From positions 1 to 5,917 of the forward strand of contig DFYS01000046.1 in the NCBI GenBank assembly GCA_002383405.1: 5,917 bases of DNA, given 5' to 3'. Positions 1 to 5,731 of this stretch are shown here, one piece after another. Below the pieces are notes generated by a model. The model had not been told where the DNA came from, searched no databases, and saw only the letters and a list, made by a program, of their open reading frames with translations. Each line of letters starts with the position of its first letter. Position 1 is the first letter of the stretch. The DNA is from Moorella sp. UBA4076 (GTDB taxonomy: Bacteria > Bacillota > DSM-521 > Neomoorellales > Neomoorellaceae). Both the position numbers and the translations under genes were made by a program.

Positions 1-65
1 ACCTTCCCTCGCGGTCGCAGGGGATGGCCGGCGCGGCGCCGGGGTAAAGGGGCCCGGCGACCGCC

Positions 66-1001
66 CTACCTTTCCTCGCGGTCGTATGGGATAGAGAGGA
101 CGCCGGGCGCGCCGATATGCTTGACCAGGGTCTGGCGGGTGGCGATAATCAGCACCACCAGGGTCAGGATATAGGGCAGCATTTTCAAGAAAAAAGAGGG
201 GATAGCAATTCTGGTGGCCGCCTGCAGGGTATAGGTCAGGGCATCGACGCCGCCGAAGAGATAGGAGCCCAGGATGGCCTTCACCGGGTCCCAGACGGCG
301 AAGATCACCAGGGCGACGGCAATCCAGCCCCGGCCGGCGGTCATGTTCTCCAGCCAGCTGGGGGCATAGGCCAGGGAGAGGAAAGCGCCGCCGGCCCCGG
401 CCAGCATGCCGCCGATGATAACGTAGATATAGCGCAGGGCGAAAACGTTGACCCCCAGGGCGTCGGCCGCCGCCGGGTTCTCCCCCACCGCGCGCAAATT
501 AAGGCCCGGCCGGGTGCGGTAAAAATAATACCAGAGCAGGGGGACCAGGATATAGGTCAGGTAAACCAACGGGTCATGGCGGAAGAAAATCGGGCCGATA
601 ACCGGCAAATCCGTCAAGAGGGGGATGGCCGCCGGCTGGAAGCTCCGCGCCAGGGGAACGCCGACGAAGGGTTTGCCCAGGAAGCCGCTCAAACCGGTGC
701 CGAAGATGGTCAGAGCCAGGCCGGTCACCACCTGGTTGGCCCGCAGGGTAATAGTCAGAAAGGCAAAGATGGCGGCCATAACGCCGGCGGCCAGCAGGGC
801 CGCCAGGAAACCCAGCCAGGGGTTGCCTGTGCGCGCCGCGACCATAAAACCGGTCACCGCCCCCACCAGCATCATGCCCTCTACGCCCAGGTTCAATACC
901 CCGGCCCTTTCGGTAATTATCTCCCCCAGGGCGGCATAAAGGATAGGCGTGCCGGCAGTGATAGCCGCCGCCAGGGTGGCGATCCAGACCGAACTATCCA
1001 T
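66..1001 (-). CDS. ABC importer permease, second subunit (NupQ/NupC-like, purine nucleoside uptake)
   Basis: This is an integral membrane permease of 311 residues in the BPD_transp_2 family, the smaller of the paired permeases in BmpA-NupABC / NupNOPQ nucleoside importers. Visible family marks are the N-terminal stretch TERAGVLNLGVEG (residues 30-42), RANQVVTGLALTIFG (87-101), the cytoplasmic loop VGENPAAADALGV (172-184), which sits where the permease contacts the ATPase, and TAGRGWIAVALVIFA (221-235). By eye there are about eight hydrophobic segments, and the length is usual for the subunit. The ATG at 1001 is preceded by AAGGAGGT at 1014-1021, which lies inside the end of the upstream permease gene. 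Only 4 bases separate the two genes, so translation is probably coupled. The stop is TAG at 68-66. Membership in a purine or nucleoside importer is secure from family and context; the exact solute is inferred. Confidence 0.93.
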   Translation of the reverse strand: MDSSVWIATLAAAITAGTPILYAALGEIITERAGVLNLGVEGMMLVGAVTGFMVAARTGNPWLGFLAALLAAGVMAAIFAFLTITLRANQVVTGLALTIFGTGLSGFLGKPFVGVPLARSFQPAAIPLLTDLPVIGPIFFRHDPLVYLTYILVPLLWYYFYRTRPGLNLRAVGENPAAADALGVNVFALRYIYVIIGGMLAGAGGAFLSLAYAPSWLENMTAGRGWIAVALVIFAVWDPVKAILGSYLFGGVDALTYTLQAATRIAIPSFFLKMLPYILTLVVLIIATRQTLVKHIGAPGVLSIPYDREER

Positions 1002-1005
1002 GCTG

Positions 1006-2115
1006 CTACTTTACCTCCTTACGGCCGAAGTGCAAGCGGTAGCGGGTTAAAATCTCGCCCCCCAGGACAAAAAAGAGGATGGCTCCCTGGAGCATAGCCA
1101 CTGTCGCCGCCGGCACCCCGGAAGTCTGGACGCTGTAACCACCGACTATAAGGCCGCCGAAAAGTAAAGATACCAGGATAATAGCCGCCGGGTGGAGTTT
1201 CGCCAGCCAGGCGATAATAATCGCCGTATAGCCGTAGCCGGGGGAAATACCATGCTGCAGGCGATGCGTGATACCCGCTACCTCGCTCATCCCCGCCAGC
1301 CCGGCCAGGGCGCCGCTCAGCATCATCACCAGAATGATATTGCGCTCGATTTTGATACCTGCATAACGGGCCGCGCGGGGGCTTTCACCGATGACCCGGA
1401 TTTCGTAGCCCCAGCGGGTACGCCAGAGAATAACGGCCAGGATGACGGCCGCCAGCAGGGCGAAAATCAACCCCGTATGAACGCGGGTACCGGCAATCAC
1501 CGGCAGGGTGGCGGCCTTGCTGAAGGGAGCCGTCAGGGGGAAATTAAAACCCTCGGGGTCCTTCCAGGGGCCGTAAACCAGGTAATCCACCCACAGGATG
1601 GCCACGTAGTTCAGCATCAAGGTGGTAATAACTTCATTGACGCCCCATTTCGCCCGCGGCAACGCCGGCAGCAGCGCCCACAACCCTCCCATGATGAGGC
1701 CGGCGGCGAACATGGCCGGCAGCATGATATAGGCCGGCAGATGGGGAAAATATAAGGCCACGAAGCTGGCACCAAAAGCGCCCATATAGAATTGCCCTTC
1801 AGCGCCGATATTCCAGAGGAGCATGCGGAAGGCCACAGCCACGCCCAGGCCGGATAGCATCAAGGGGATGGCTTTGACAACCGTCTCCGCCATCCCGTAT
1901 TTGGAACCAACGACGCCGTGCAGCATATTCTGATAGACCTGCAGGGGTTTAAAACCGGTCGCGGCCAGGAAGATGGCCCCTACAATCAAGGCCAGGACGA
2001 CGGCAATAACCGGGACTGCTACCGCCATCACCCGCGAAGGCTGCAGGCGTTTTTCCAGGGTGATTAAAGGAGCTGCTGCCGGCCGCGGCAAAGAAGATCC
2101 AGAAGATGCAGCCAT
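1006..2115 (-). CDS. ABC importer permease, first subunit (NupP/NupB-like, purine nucleoside uptake)
   Basis: This is an integral membrane permease of 369 residues, the larger partner of the permease pair in BMP-type nucleoside importers. A cytoplasmic N-terminal tail of about 28 residues precedes the first hydrophobic helix (about 30-52), and by eye about nine or ten hydrophobic segments follow. Family marks are WNIGAEGQFYMGAFGA (101-116), KWGVNEVITTLMLNYVAIL (156-174), the ATPase-facing loop GESPRAARYAGI (243-254) and GYGYTAIIIAWLAKLHP (293-309). The ATG at 2115 shares one base with the ATPase stop codon (TGATG), and GGAGGT lies 9 nt upstream at 2125-2130, still within the ATPase gene. This supports translational coupling and fixed subunit ratios. 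It should pair with the second permease to form the channel. No frameshift or missing segment is visible. Confidence 0.93.
   Translation of the reverse strand: MAASSGSSLPRPAAAPLITLEKRLQPSRVMAVAVPVIAVVLALIVGAIFLAATGFKPLQVYQNMLHGVVGSKYGMAETVVKAIPLMLSGLGVAVAFRMLLWNIGAEGQFYMGAFGASFVALYFPHLPAYIMLPAMFAAGLIMGGLWALLPALPRAKWGVNEVITTLMLNYVAILWVDYLVYGPWKDPEGFNFPLTAPFSKAATLPVIAGTRVHTGLIFALLAAVILAVILWRTRWGYEIRVIGESPRAARYAGIKIERNIILVMMLSGALAGLAGMSEVAGITHRLQHGISPGYGYTAIIIAWLAKLHPAAIILVSLLFGGLIVGGYSVQTSGVPAATVAMLQGAILFFVLGGEILTRYRLHFGRKEVK
1014..1021 (-). promoter_or_regulatory. Ribosome binding site of the second permease
   Basis: AAGGAGGT reads on the minus strand 12 nt before the ATG at 1001. It overlaps the last codons of the first permease gene, so the two reading frames share this sequence. 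It supports the chosen start. Confidence 0.8.
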
Positions 2116-3632
2116 CAGGCACCAACCTCCATTCGCTTCGCCCCCGCCATCATCAGGCCCAGCTCCTCGATATCAGCTGCCGCGGCATCCACCAGGCCCA
2201 TAATTTCACCTTCATACATGACGGCGATACGGTCCGCCAGGCGGAAGAGTTCTTCCAGGTCCTCGGATATCAGGAGAATAGCCGTCCCGGCCGCCCGCTG
2301 TTCCAGGAGCAGACGGTGGACCGTTTCCGTTGCGCCGACATCCAGGCCCCGCGCCGGGTAGACGGCCACCAGCAGCCGCGGCCGGCTGGAAATCTCCCGC
2401 GCCAGGAGCAGCCGCTGCAGGTTGCCGCCGGACATCATCTTGACCGGCGCCTCCAGGCCGGCCATCTGGACGCGGAAGCGTTCCACCAGCTCCTGCGCCC
2501 AGCGGCGCGTCGCGCGGCGGTCCAGAAGGAGACGGCCCCAGCGGGGGTTACGGTATTCCTTCAACAACAGGTTTTCCACCGCTCCCAGGTTGGGCACCAG
2601 ACCTGTACCCAGGCGGTCCTCCGGGATATAGCCCACGCCGGCGTTGATCGCCCGGCAGGGGTCACACTGGCCCAGCTCCCGGCCGGCAACGGTGATGCTC
2701 CCCCCCTGACAGGGCCGTAAGCCGGCGATGACTTCGGCCAGCTCACGCTGGCCGTTGCCGGCCACCCCGGCGATGCCCAGGATTTCACCGCCATAGATGG
2801 TGAAGTTAATTCCCTGCAGGGCTGGCAGGCCTTTATCATTCAGCGCCCTTAGTTCCTTTACCGCCAGTATTTTATCGCCTTTACCAGCAGCAGGCTTGTT
2901 AACCTGCCAGAGGATTTCCCGGCCGACCATCAGCCGCGCCAGTTCTTTTTCGCTGGTTTCGCTCTTTTTCACCGTGGCCACGGTTTTGCCGCCGCGTAGA
3001 ATGGTGATGGTAGCGGCGGCGTCCATGACCTCCTGGAGTTTGTGGGTAATTAAGATGACCGCGCAGCCGCCGGCGGCCATCTTCTTCAGCGTCTGGTAAA
3101 GGTCGCGGGCTTCGTGGGGGGTCAAAACCGCCGTCGGCTCATCCAGGATCAGCACCCGCGCCCGGCGATACAGGAGCTTGATAATCTCCACCCGCTGCTG
3201 CTCGCCCACGGAGAGCTGCCAGATGCGGGCCTGGGGGTCCACCTGGAGGCCGTACTCCCGGGAAAGGGCGGCGACCTCTGCGGCCAGCCGGTTTAAATTG
3301 AGCCTGAGGCCGCCCGGCAGCCCCAGGGCCACATTTTCCGTCACCGTAAAGGGGGCCACCAGGCGGAAGTGCTGGTGGACCATGCCGATGCCGGCCGCGA
3401 TAGCGTCCCGCGGGGAACGAAAATTTACCCGCTGACCATCAATAAAGACTTCGCCGCCGTCAGGCCGGTAGAGGCCGGTGAGGATGCTCATCAGGGTGCT
3501 CTTGCCGGCGCCGTTTTCCCCCAGCAGGGCGTGGATCTCCCCGGCATGGACCGCCAGATCCACCCTGTCGTTGGCCACCACCCCGGGAAAAACCTTGGTT
3601 ATCCCCCGCATCTCAACTAAGGGTGCGGTCAT
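2115..3632 (-). CDS. ABC importer ATPase with two nucleotide-binding domains (NupO/NupA-like)
   Basis: This is the cytoplasmic ATPase of a BMP-type nucleoside importer, 505 residues with two fused nucleotide-binding domains. Domain 1 has a complete site: Walker A GENGAGKST (38-46), Q-loop Q87 in HQHFR, signature LSVGEQQR (140-147), Walker B LILDEPT (161-167) and switch H197 in ITHK. Domain 2 is degenerate: the Walker A position reads AGNGQREL (291-298) without Lys-Ser/Thr, the signature MSGGNLQR (400-407) is good, the Walker B region reads VAVYPARGLDVGA (422-434) without Asp-Glu, and the switch position is ISEDLEE without His. This asymmetry is normal for the sugar/nucleoside ATPase class. 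I chose the ATG at 3632 over an in-frame ATG at 3725 because AAGGAG (3641-3646) lies 8 nt upstream and family similarity begins at MTAPLVEMRGITKVFPG. The stop overlaps the next start (TGATG). Confidence 0.94.
   Translation of the reverse strand: MTAPLVEMRGITKVFPGVVANDRVDLAVHAGEIHALLGENGAGKSTLMSILTGLYRPDGGEVFIDGQRVNFRSPRDAIAAGIGMVHQHFRLVAPFTVTENVALGLPGGLRLNLNRLAAEVAALSREYGLQVDPQARIWQLSVGEQQRVEIIKLLYRRARVLILDEPTAVLTPHEARDLYQTLKKMAAGGCAVILITHKLQEVMDAAATITILRGGKTVATVKKSETSEKELARLMVGREILWQVNKPAAGKGDKILAVKELRALNDKGLPALQGINFTIYGGEILGIAGVAGNGQRELAEVIAGLRPCQGGSITVAGRELGQCDPCRAINAGVGYIPEDRLGTGLVPNLGAVENLLLKEYRNPRWGRLLLDRRATRRWAQELVERFRVQMAGLEAPVKMMSGGNLQRLLLAREISSRPRLLVAVYPARGLDVGATETVHRLLLEQRAAGTAILLISEDLEELFRLADRIAVMYEGEIMGLVDAAAADIEELGLMMAGAKRMEVGA
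2125..2130 (-). promoter_or_regulatory. Ribosome binding site of the first permease
   Basis: GGAGGT reads on the minus strand 9 nt before the ATG at 2115, inside the end of the ATPase gene. Together with the TGATG overlap it explains how the permease start is chosen. Confidence 0.75.
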
Positions 3633-3640
3633 GCTTATTT

Positions 3641-3646
3641 CTCCTT
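3641..3646 (-). promoter_or_regulatory. Ribosome binding site that fixes the ATPase start
   Basis: AAGGAG reads on the minus strand 8 nt before the ATG at 3632. The longer frame opening at 3725 has no comparable site, and its extra 31 residues do not resemble an ABC ATPase N-terminus, so this site decides the start. Confidence 0.8.
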
Positions 3647-3712
3647 CCCCACAGCTCTCATTTCGCACATCCACCCGGGGGACGCCGGCCCCTGTCAGGA
3701 CTCCCGGCAAAC

Positions 3713-3739
3713 AGCATCCCGCCAAAGCAGCAGGATGCT
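3713..3739 (-). other. 10-bp stem-loop in the ATPase leader
   Basis: On the minus strand AGCATCCTGC pairs with GCGGGATGCT around a 7-nt loop; nine pairs are Watson-Crick and one is a G-U wobble. It lies about 80 nt upstream of the ATPase start and directly after the folded element at 3908-3764. The sequence after it (GTTTGCC) is not a convincing U-tract, so terminator function is doubtful. It may be an RNA-stability or processing element, or the last helix of the neighbouring fold. Confidence 0.55.
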
Positions 3740-3763
3740 ACAGGAGTGAGGCAGGTTCCTTGC

Positions 3764-3908
3764 AGGTGCTAGTTACGCTTTTATACAAAGACTTCGCTTC
3801 GCAGGCCACAGGCGCGGCAAGCCCCTCGGACCTCAAACGTGCATCCACGCTGTTTCCTCGGCCTGCCCCTTGCCAGCACTCAATCCCGTCACCTACCCCA
3901 TAGCACCT
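3764..3908 (-). ncRNA. Candidate structured RNA element of unknown class, possibly pseudoknotted
   Basis: A span of 145 nt is closed by a perfect 8-bp helix, AGGTGCTA (3908-3901) with TAGCACCT (3771-3764). Inside, GGCAAG (3874-3869) pairs with CTTGCC (3821-3816), and GCAGGCC (3866-3860) pairs with GGCCTGC (3807-3801). These two helices cross, which is pseudoknot topology. A small hairpin, AGCGTG-GATG-CACGTT (3851-3836), sits within. A competing local pairing of GGCC with GGTC is also possible, so the pseudoknot is not certain. I do not recognise the class. It could be a cis-acting leader of the ATPase gene, an independent small RNA, or a remnant of a mobile-element RNA. No comparative evidence is available from one sequence. 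Confidence 0.4.
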
Positions 3909-4006
3909 CAGGGCTCCTCCGAAATCTCCCTGCTTTATTCGCCCTCTCACGGTCGAATTCCTGCCCGCTGGGATTATTTGTCATTAAATTTTTCGCTTGT
4001 TAGTAT

Positions 4007-4035
4007 TGTATAACTTAACTTTGCAATTATAGCAA
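4007..4035 (-). promoter_or_regulatory. Possible promoter for the ATPase-permease genes
   Basis: On the minus strand TTGCTA (4035-4030) and TATACA (4012-4007) are separated by 17 nt, each matching 4 of 6 consensus positions. An exact TATAAT and a TACAAT also occur nearby, without good -35 partners. The segment is markedly AT-rich in a GC-rich region and lies just after the terminator, a sensible place for a secondary promoter that would drive the ATPase and permeases separately from the binding-protein gene. AT-richness alone can generate such matches, so this is tentative. Confidence 0.3.
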
Positions 4036-4036
4036 A

Positions 4037-4061
4037 GGCCGTGGAAAATAATTCCACGGCC
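4037..4061 (-). terminator. Stem-loop terminator after the binding-protein gene
   Basis: A perfect 10-bp stem (GGCCGTGGAA with TTCCACGGCC) closes a 5-nt loop, beginning 18 nt after the binding-protein stop codon. On the minus strand it is followed by TTTGCTATAATT, a short and interrupted T-tract. This suggests partial termination that lets some transcripts continue into the ATPase and permeases. Such attenuation after the binding-protein gene is a common way to make that protein in excess. Confidence 0.75.
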
Positions 4062-4079
4062 CTTCTTTAAGCCGGCTCC

Positions 4080-5225
4080 TTATTTAGCGATCTCGCCCTC
4101 GACGCCTTCGACAAACCAGTCAAAACTCAGGATCTGCTCGTAGGTCATCTTCTCCCCTTCTTTAACCCGGACTTGACCGCTCTGGTCTTTGATCGGTCCC
4201 TGGAAGACGTAGAACTTGCCATCGATAATCTCCTGCCGTTTCTTGCCTGCCAGGTCGCGCACATCCTGGGGTACCATATCGCCGTAGGGACCCAGGTCGA
4301 CGATGCCGTCTTTAATAGTGCCGTAGAAGTCTTCCGATTTCCAGGTGCCGTTCTTAACGGCTTCGACGGTTTTAACGTAGTACGGGCCCCAATCCCATAC
4401 CGGGTTGGTCAGGTTGGCTTCGGGGGCAAACTGACGCATATCGGCATTATAGCCGATACCGTATTTGCCCTGCTCCTGGGCCGCCTGCTGGGGACCCGGC
4501 GTATCCTGGTGCTGGGCGATGACGTCGGCGCCGGCGTTCAGAAGGCTCTGCGCCGCCTGTTTTTCCGCCGCCGGGTCATACCAGGTATTGGTCCAGACGA
4601 CTTTTACCTTGACGCTGGGATTAACCGCCCGTGCCCCCAGGGTAAAGGCATTGATGCCGCGGACGACTTCCGGGATGGGATGGGCAGCCACATAACCCAG
4701 GACATTGGCTTTGGTCATCTTGCCGGCTACCATACCCGAGAGATAACGGGGTTCTTCCATAGCGCCGAAGTAAGTGCCCGCGTTTTTAGCCGTCTTGTAG
4801 CCGGAGCAGTGCATGAAGACGACATCGGGATACTTTTCGGCCACTTTGATCACATAGTCCATGTAACCGAAACTGGTAGCAAAGATCACTTTGGCGCCCT
4901 TTTCCGCCAGCTCCGTCAGCACCCGTTCGGCGTCGGCTCCCTCCGGGACGCTCTCAATGTAGGTGCTGGCGTCCACCCAGGGCAGTTTTTCGGCCAGGTA
5001 CTTGCGGCCCTGGTCATGGGCCCAGCTCCAGCCGGCATCGCCCACCGGGCCGACATAGATAAAGGCAACCTTGAACTTCTCATCCTGTTTGGCCTGATCA
5101 CCGGCCGCCGGCTTGTCAGCGCCCTCACTATCGCCGGCCGGTTCCTGGCCGCCGCAGCCGGCTGCCGCTATCGCCACTGCCAGGGCCAGGACTAAAACTA
5201 ACATCAAACGCCATGCTTTCTGCAT
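4080..5225 (-). CDS. BMP-family purine/nucleoside-binding lipoprotein (BmpA/NupN-like)
   Basis: This is the extracellular solute-binding protein of the importer, 381 residues. It has a lipoprotein signal: a short charged start, a hydrophobic core (about 7-20) and a lipobox AAGC with Cys24 as the lipidation site. A flexible Gly/Glu/Lys-rich linker runs to about residue 50. The type I periplasmic-binding fold follows, starting KVAFIYVGPVGDAGWSWAHD (52-71). Family marks include YVAAHPIPEVVRGINAFTLG (178-197), TNTWYDPAAEKQAA (212-225), GADVIAQHQDTPGPQQAA (232-249) and GIGYNAD (256-262). This subgroup resembles BMP proteins that bind free purine bases as well as nucleoside binders, so base versus nucleoside is open. 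The ATG at 5225 is the only sensible start, because an in-frame TAA lies just upstream. Its ribosome binding site is weak. It lies downstream of a guanine-type riboswitch and is followed by a terminator. Confidence 0.93.
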   Translation of the reverse strand: MQKAWRLMLVLVLALAVAIAAAGCGGQEPAGDSEGADKPAAGDQAKQDEKFKVAFIYVGPVGDAGWSWAHDQGRKYLAEKLPWVDASTYIESVPEGADAERVLTELAEKGAKVIFATSFGYMDYVIKVAEKYPDVVFMHCSGYKTAKNAGTYFGAMEEPRYLSGMVAGKMTKANVLGYVAAHPIPEVVRGINAFTLGARAVNPSVKVKVVWTNTWYDPAAEKQAAQSLLNAGADVIAQHQDTPGPQQAAQEQGKYGIGYNADMRQFAPEANLTNPVWDWGPYYVKTVEAVKNGTWKSEDFYGTIKDGIVDLGPYGDMVPQDVRDLAGKKRQEIIDGKFYVFQGPIKDQSGQVRVKEGEKMTYEQILSFDWFVEGVEGEIAK

Positions 5226-5238
5226 TGTCTTCTTTCCA

Positions 5239-5257
5239 TAGCTTTACTTTAAAGCTA
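5239..5257 (-). other. 8-bp hairpin in front of the binding-protein start
   Basis: TAGCTTTA and TAAAGCTA form a perfect stem with a 3-nt loop, ending 13 nt before the ATG at 5225. Upstream of it, GGAG (5271-5268) can pair with CTCC (5262-5259), which would bury the AGGAGGT there. The pair of small stems may influence ribosome access; this is inference. Confidence 0.5.
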
Positions 5258-5339
5258 CGGAGTCCACCTCCTGTTTGCTCATTTTCTTTCATTCGTCATT
5301 GCTGAAGCCCCGCTGTGCAAGGCTCCTTCCCGCCTTCGC

Positions 5340-5374
5340 TGGTGGCGGCACGCCGCCATGAATAGCTCCTCAAA
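5340..5374 (-). repeat. Hairpin repeat module, copy A
   Basis: This 35-nt unit matches copy B (5477-5511) at 28 of 35 positions with no gaps. On the minus strand it reads TTTGAGGAG, a 7-nt variable part, then ATGGCGGC, a variable loop, and CCGCCACCA. The arms GGCGGC and GCCGCC pair. Differences between the copies fall only in the loop and in the spacer after GAGGAG. GAGGAG followed by ATG at 6 nt looks like a translation start: a 26-codon frame would run from 5359 to 5279, but it has no recognisable features. Confidence 0.7.
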
Positions 5375-5417
5375 CATTGGATGTGTGAAATTGGAAATGA
5401 GAGGTGAGAAGCCTGTC

Positions 5418-5438
5418 GTAACCGGCAGCGCCGGTTAC
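5418..5438 (-). other. 9-bp stem-loop between the two hairpin modules
   Basis: GTAACCGGC and GCCGGTTAC form a perfect 9-bp stem around a 3-nt loop. No T-tract follows on either strand, so it is not a convincing intrinsic terminator. Its position between the two repeat modules suggests it is part of the leader RNA architecture. Confidence 0.6.
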
Positions 5439-5476
5439 TGATTTCAAGCTTGCTGCACCCCACTTTACCCTGTTCA

Positions 5477-5511
5477 TGGTGGCGGTGGGCCGCCATAAAC
5501 GTCTCCTCAAA
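5477..5511 (-). repeat. Hairpin repeat module, copy B
   Basis: This is the partner of copy A. Here the module is also enclosed by CACTTT (minus strand 5514-5509) and AAAGTG (5466-5461), which can form an outer 6-bp stem. Inside, TTTAT pairs with ATGAA (one T-G wobble) and GGCGG pairs with CCGCC, with a 3-nt bulge between. The same GAGGAG-6 nt-ATG arrangement is present. The structure is more elaborate than in copy A. Confidence 0.7.
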
Positions 5512-5650
5512 GTGTAACTCCTCCGTTAACGCGATGGGTACTGCAGGCAATGAGCCAACGTTGATATCCCCTCTTCCCCTGCTCACCCCCTTCCCAATTA
5601 CACATTCTGGTTGCCGTTGGCATCAGCAGGACACCGGTTGCAAGAGTTGC

Positions 5651-5731
5651 AAGAACAAAGGAAAACCAGGTTACCGTTATAACCGTAAAGGCAACTACGC
5701 CTTCGTAGCCATGGTGATTCCGGTCACCTGG
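5651..5731 (-). promoter_or_regulatory. Candidate expression platform of the purine riboswitch
   Basis: Several pairings compete with the aptamer. CTACG-AAGG-CGTAG (5708-5695) would take up the 3' strand of P1. CCAGGT plus CCG from the P3 region (5731-5726 and 5723-5721) can pair with CGG and ACCTGG (5676-5674 and 5671-5666), immediately followed by TTTTCCTTTGTT. Separately, GGTTA and TAACC (5684-5680 with 5673-5669) form a short local hairpin before TGGTTTTCC. A terminator/antiterminator switch is therefore plausible. I cannot decide which form ends transcription, and so cannot state whether ligand turns the genes on or off. Confidence 0.45.

Larger units (their letters stand above)
3633..4079. 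other. 447-base intergenic region between binding-protein and ATPase genes, no gene seen
   Basis: This gap is unusually long for adjacent genes of one importer. In transcription order it holds the stem-loop terminator at 4061-4037, an AT-rich segment (about 4036-3965) with a possible promoter, a folded element at 3908-3764 with an 8-bp closing helix, a 10-bp hairpin at 3739-3713, further G/C-rich self-complementary sequence at about 3706-3672, and the ATPase ribosome binding site. The minus-strand frame across 3950-3738 has no recognisable protein features and no good ribosome binding site, so I treat it as non-coding. Confidence 0.7.

Noticed and set aside
28..42. GC-rich inverted repeat after the last permease as operon terminator
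   Set aside because: CCGGCGC and GCGCCGG are self-complementary with a tiny loop, but no T-tract follows on the minus strand; GC-rich sequence gives such matches easily.
117..1097. 326-residue plus-strand open frame rich in Gln, Gly and Arg
   Set aside because: It is antisense to the second permease; its low-complexity composition is typical of a shadow frame.
2115..3632. Second ATPase domain as a damaged or pseudogenised site
   Set aside because: Loss of the Walker A lysine, Walker B acidic pair and switch histidine in domain 2 is normal in this ATPase class; the frame is intact.
3633..3725. N-terminal extension of the ATPase to the in-frame ATG at 3725
   Set aside because: The extra 31 residues do not resemble the family, there is no good ribosome binding site, and the ATG at 3632 has AAGGAG at ideal spacing.
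3738..3950. 70-residue minus-strand frame in the gap before the ATPase
   Set aside because: It crosses the folded element, has no convincing ribosome binding site and no recognisable protein features.
4173..5195. 340-residue open frame on the plus strand opposite the binding-protein gene
   Set aside because: It is antisense to a gene with unmistakable BMP-family sequence and a lipoprotein signal; the plus-strand product shows no domain and arises from codon bias.
5296..5586. 96-residue minus-strand frame in the leader starting with GTG
   Set aside because: It reads through both repeat modules and the 9-bp stem-loop, and its composition is not protein-like; RNA structure explains the region better.
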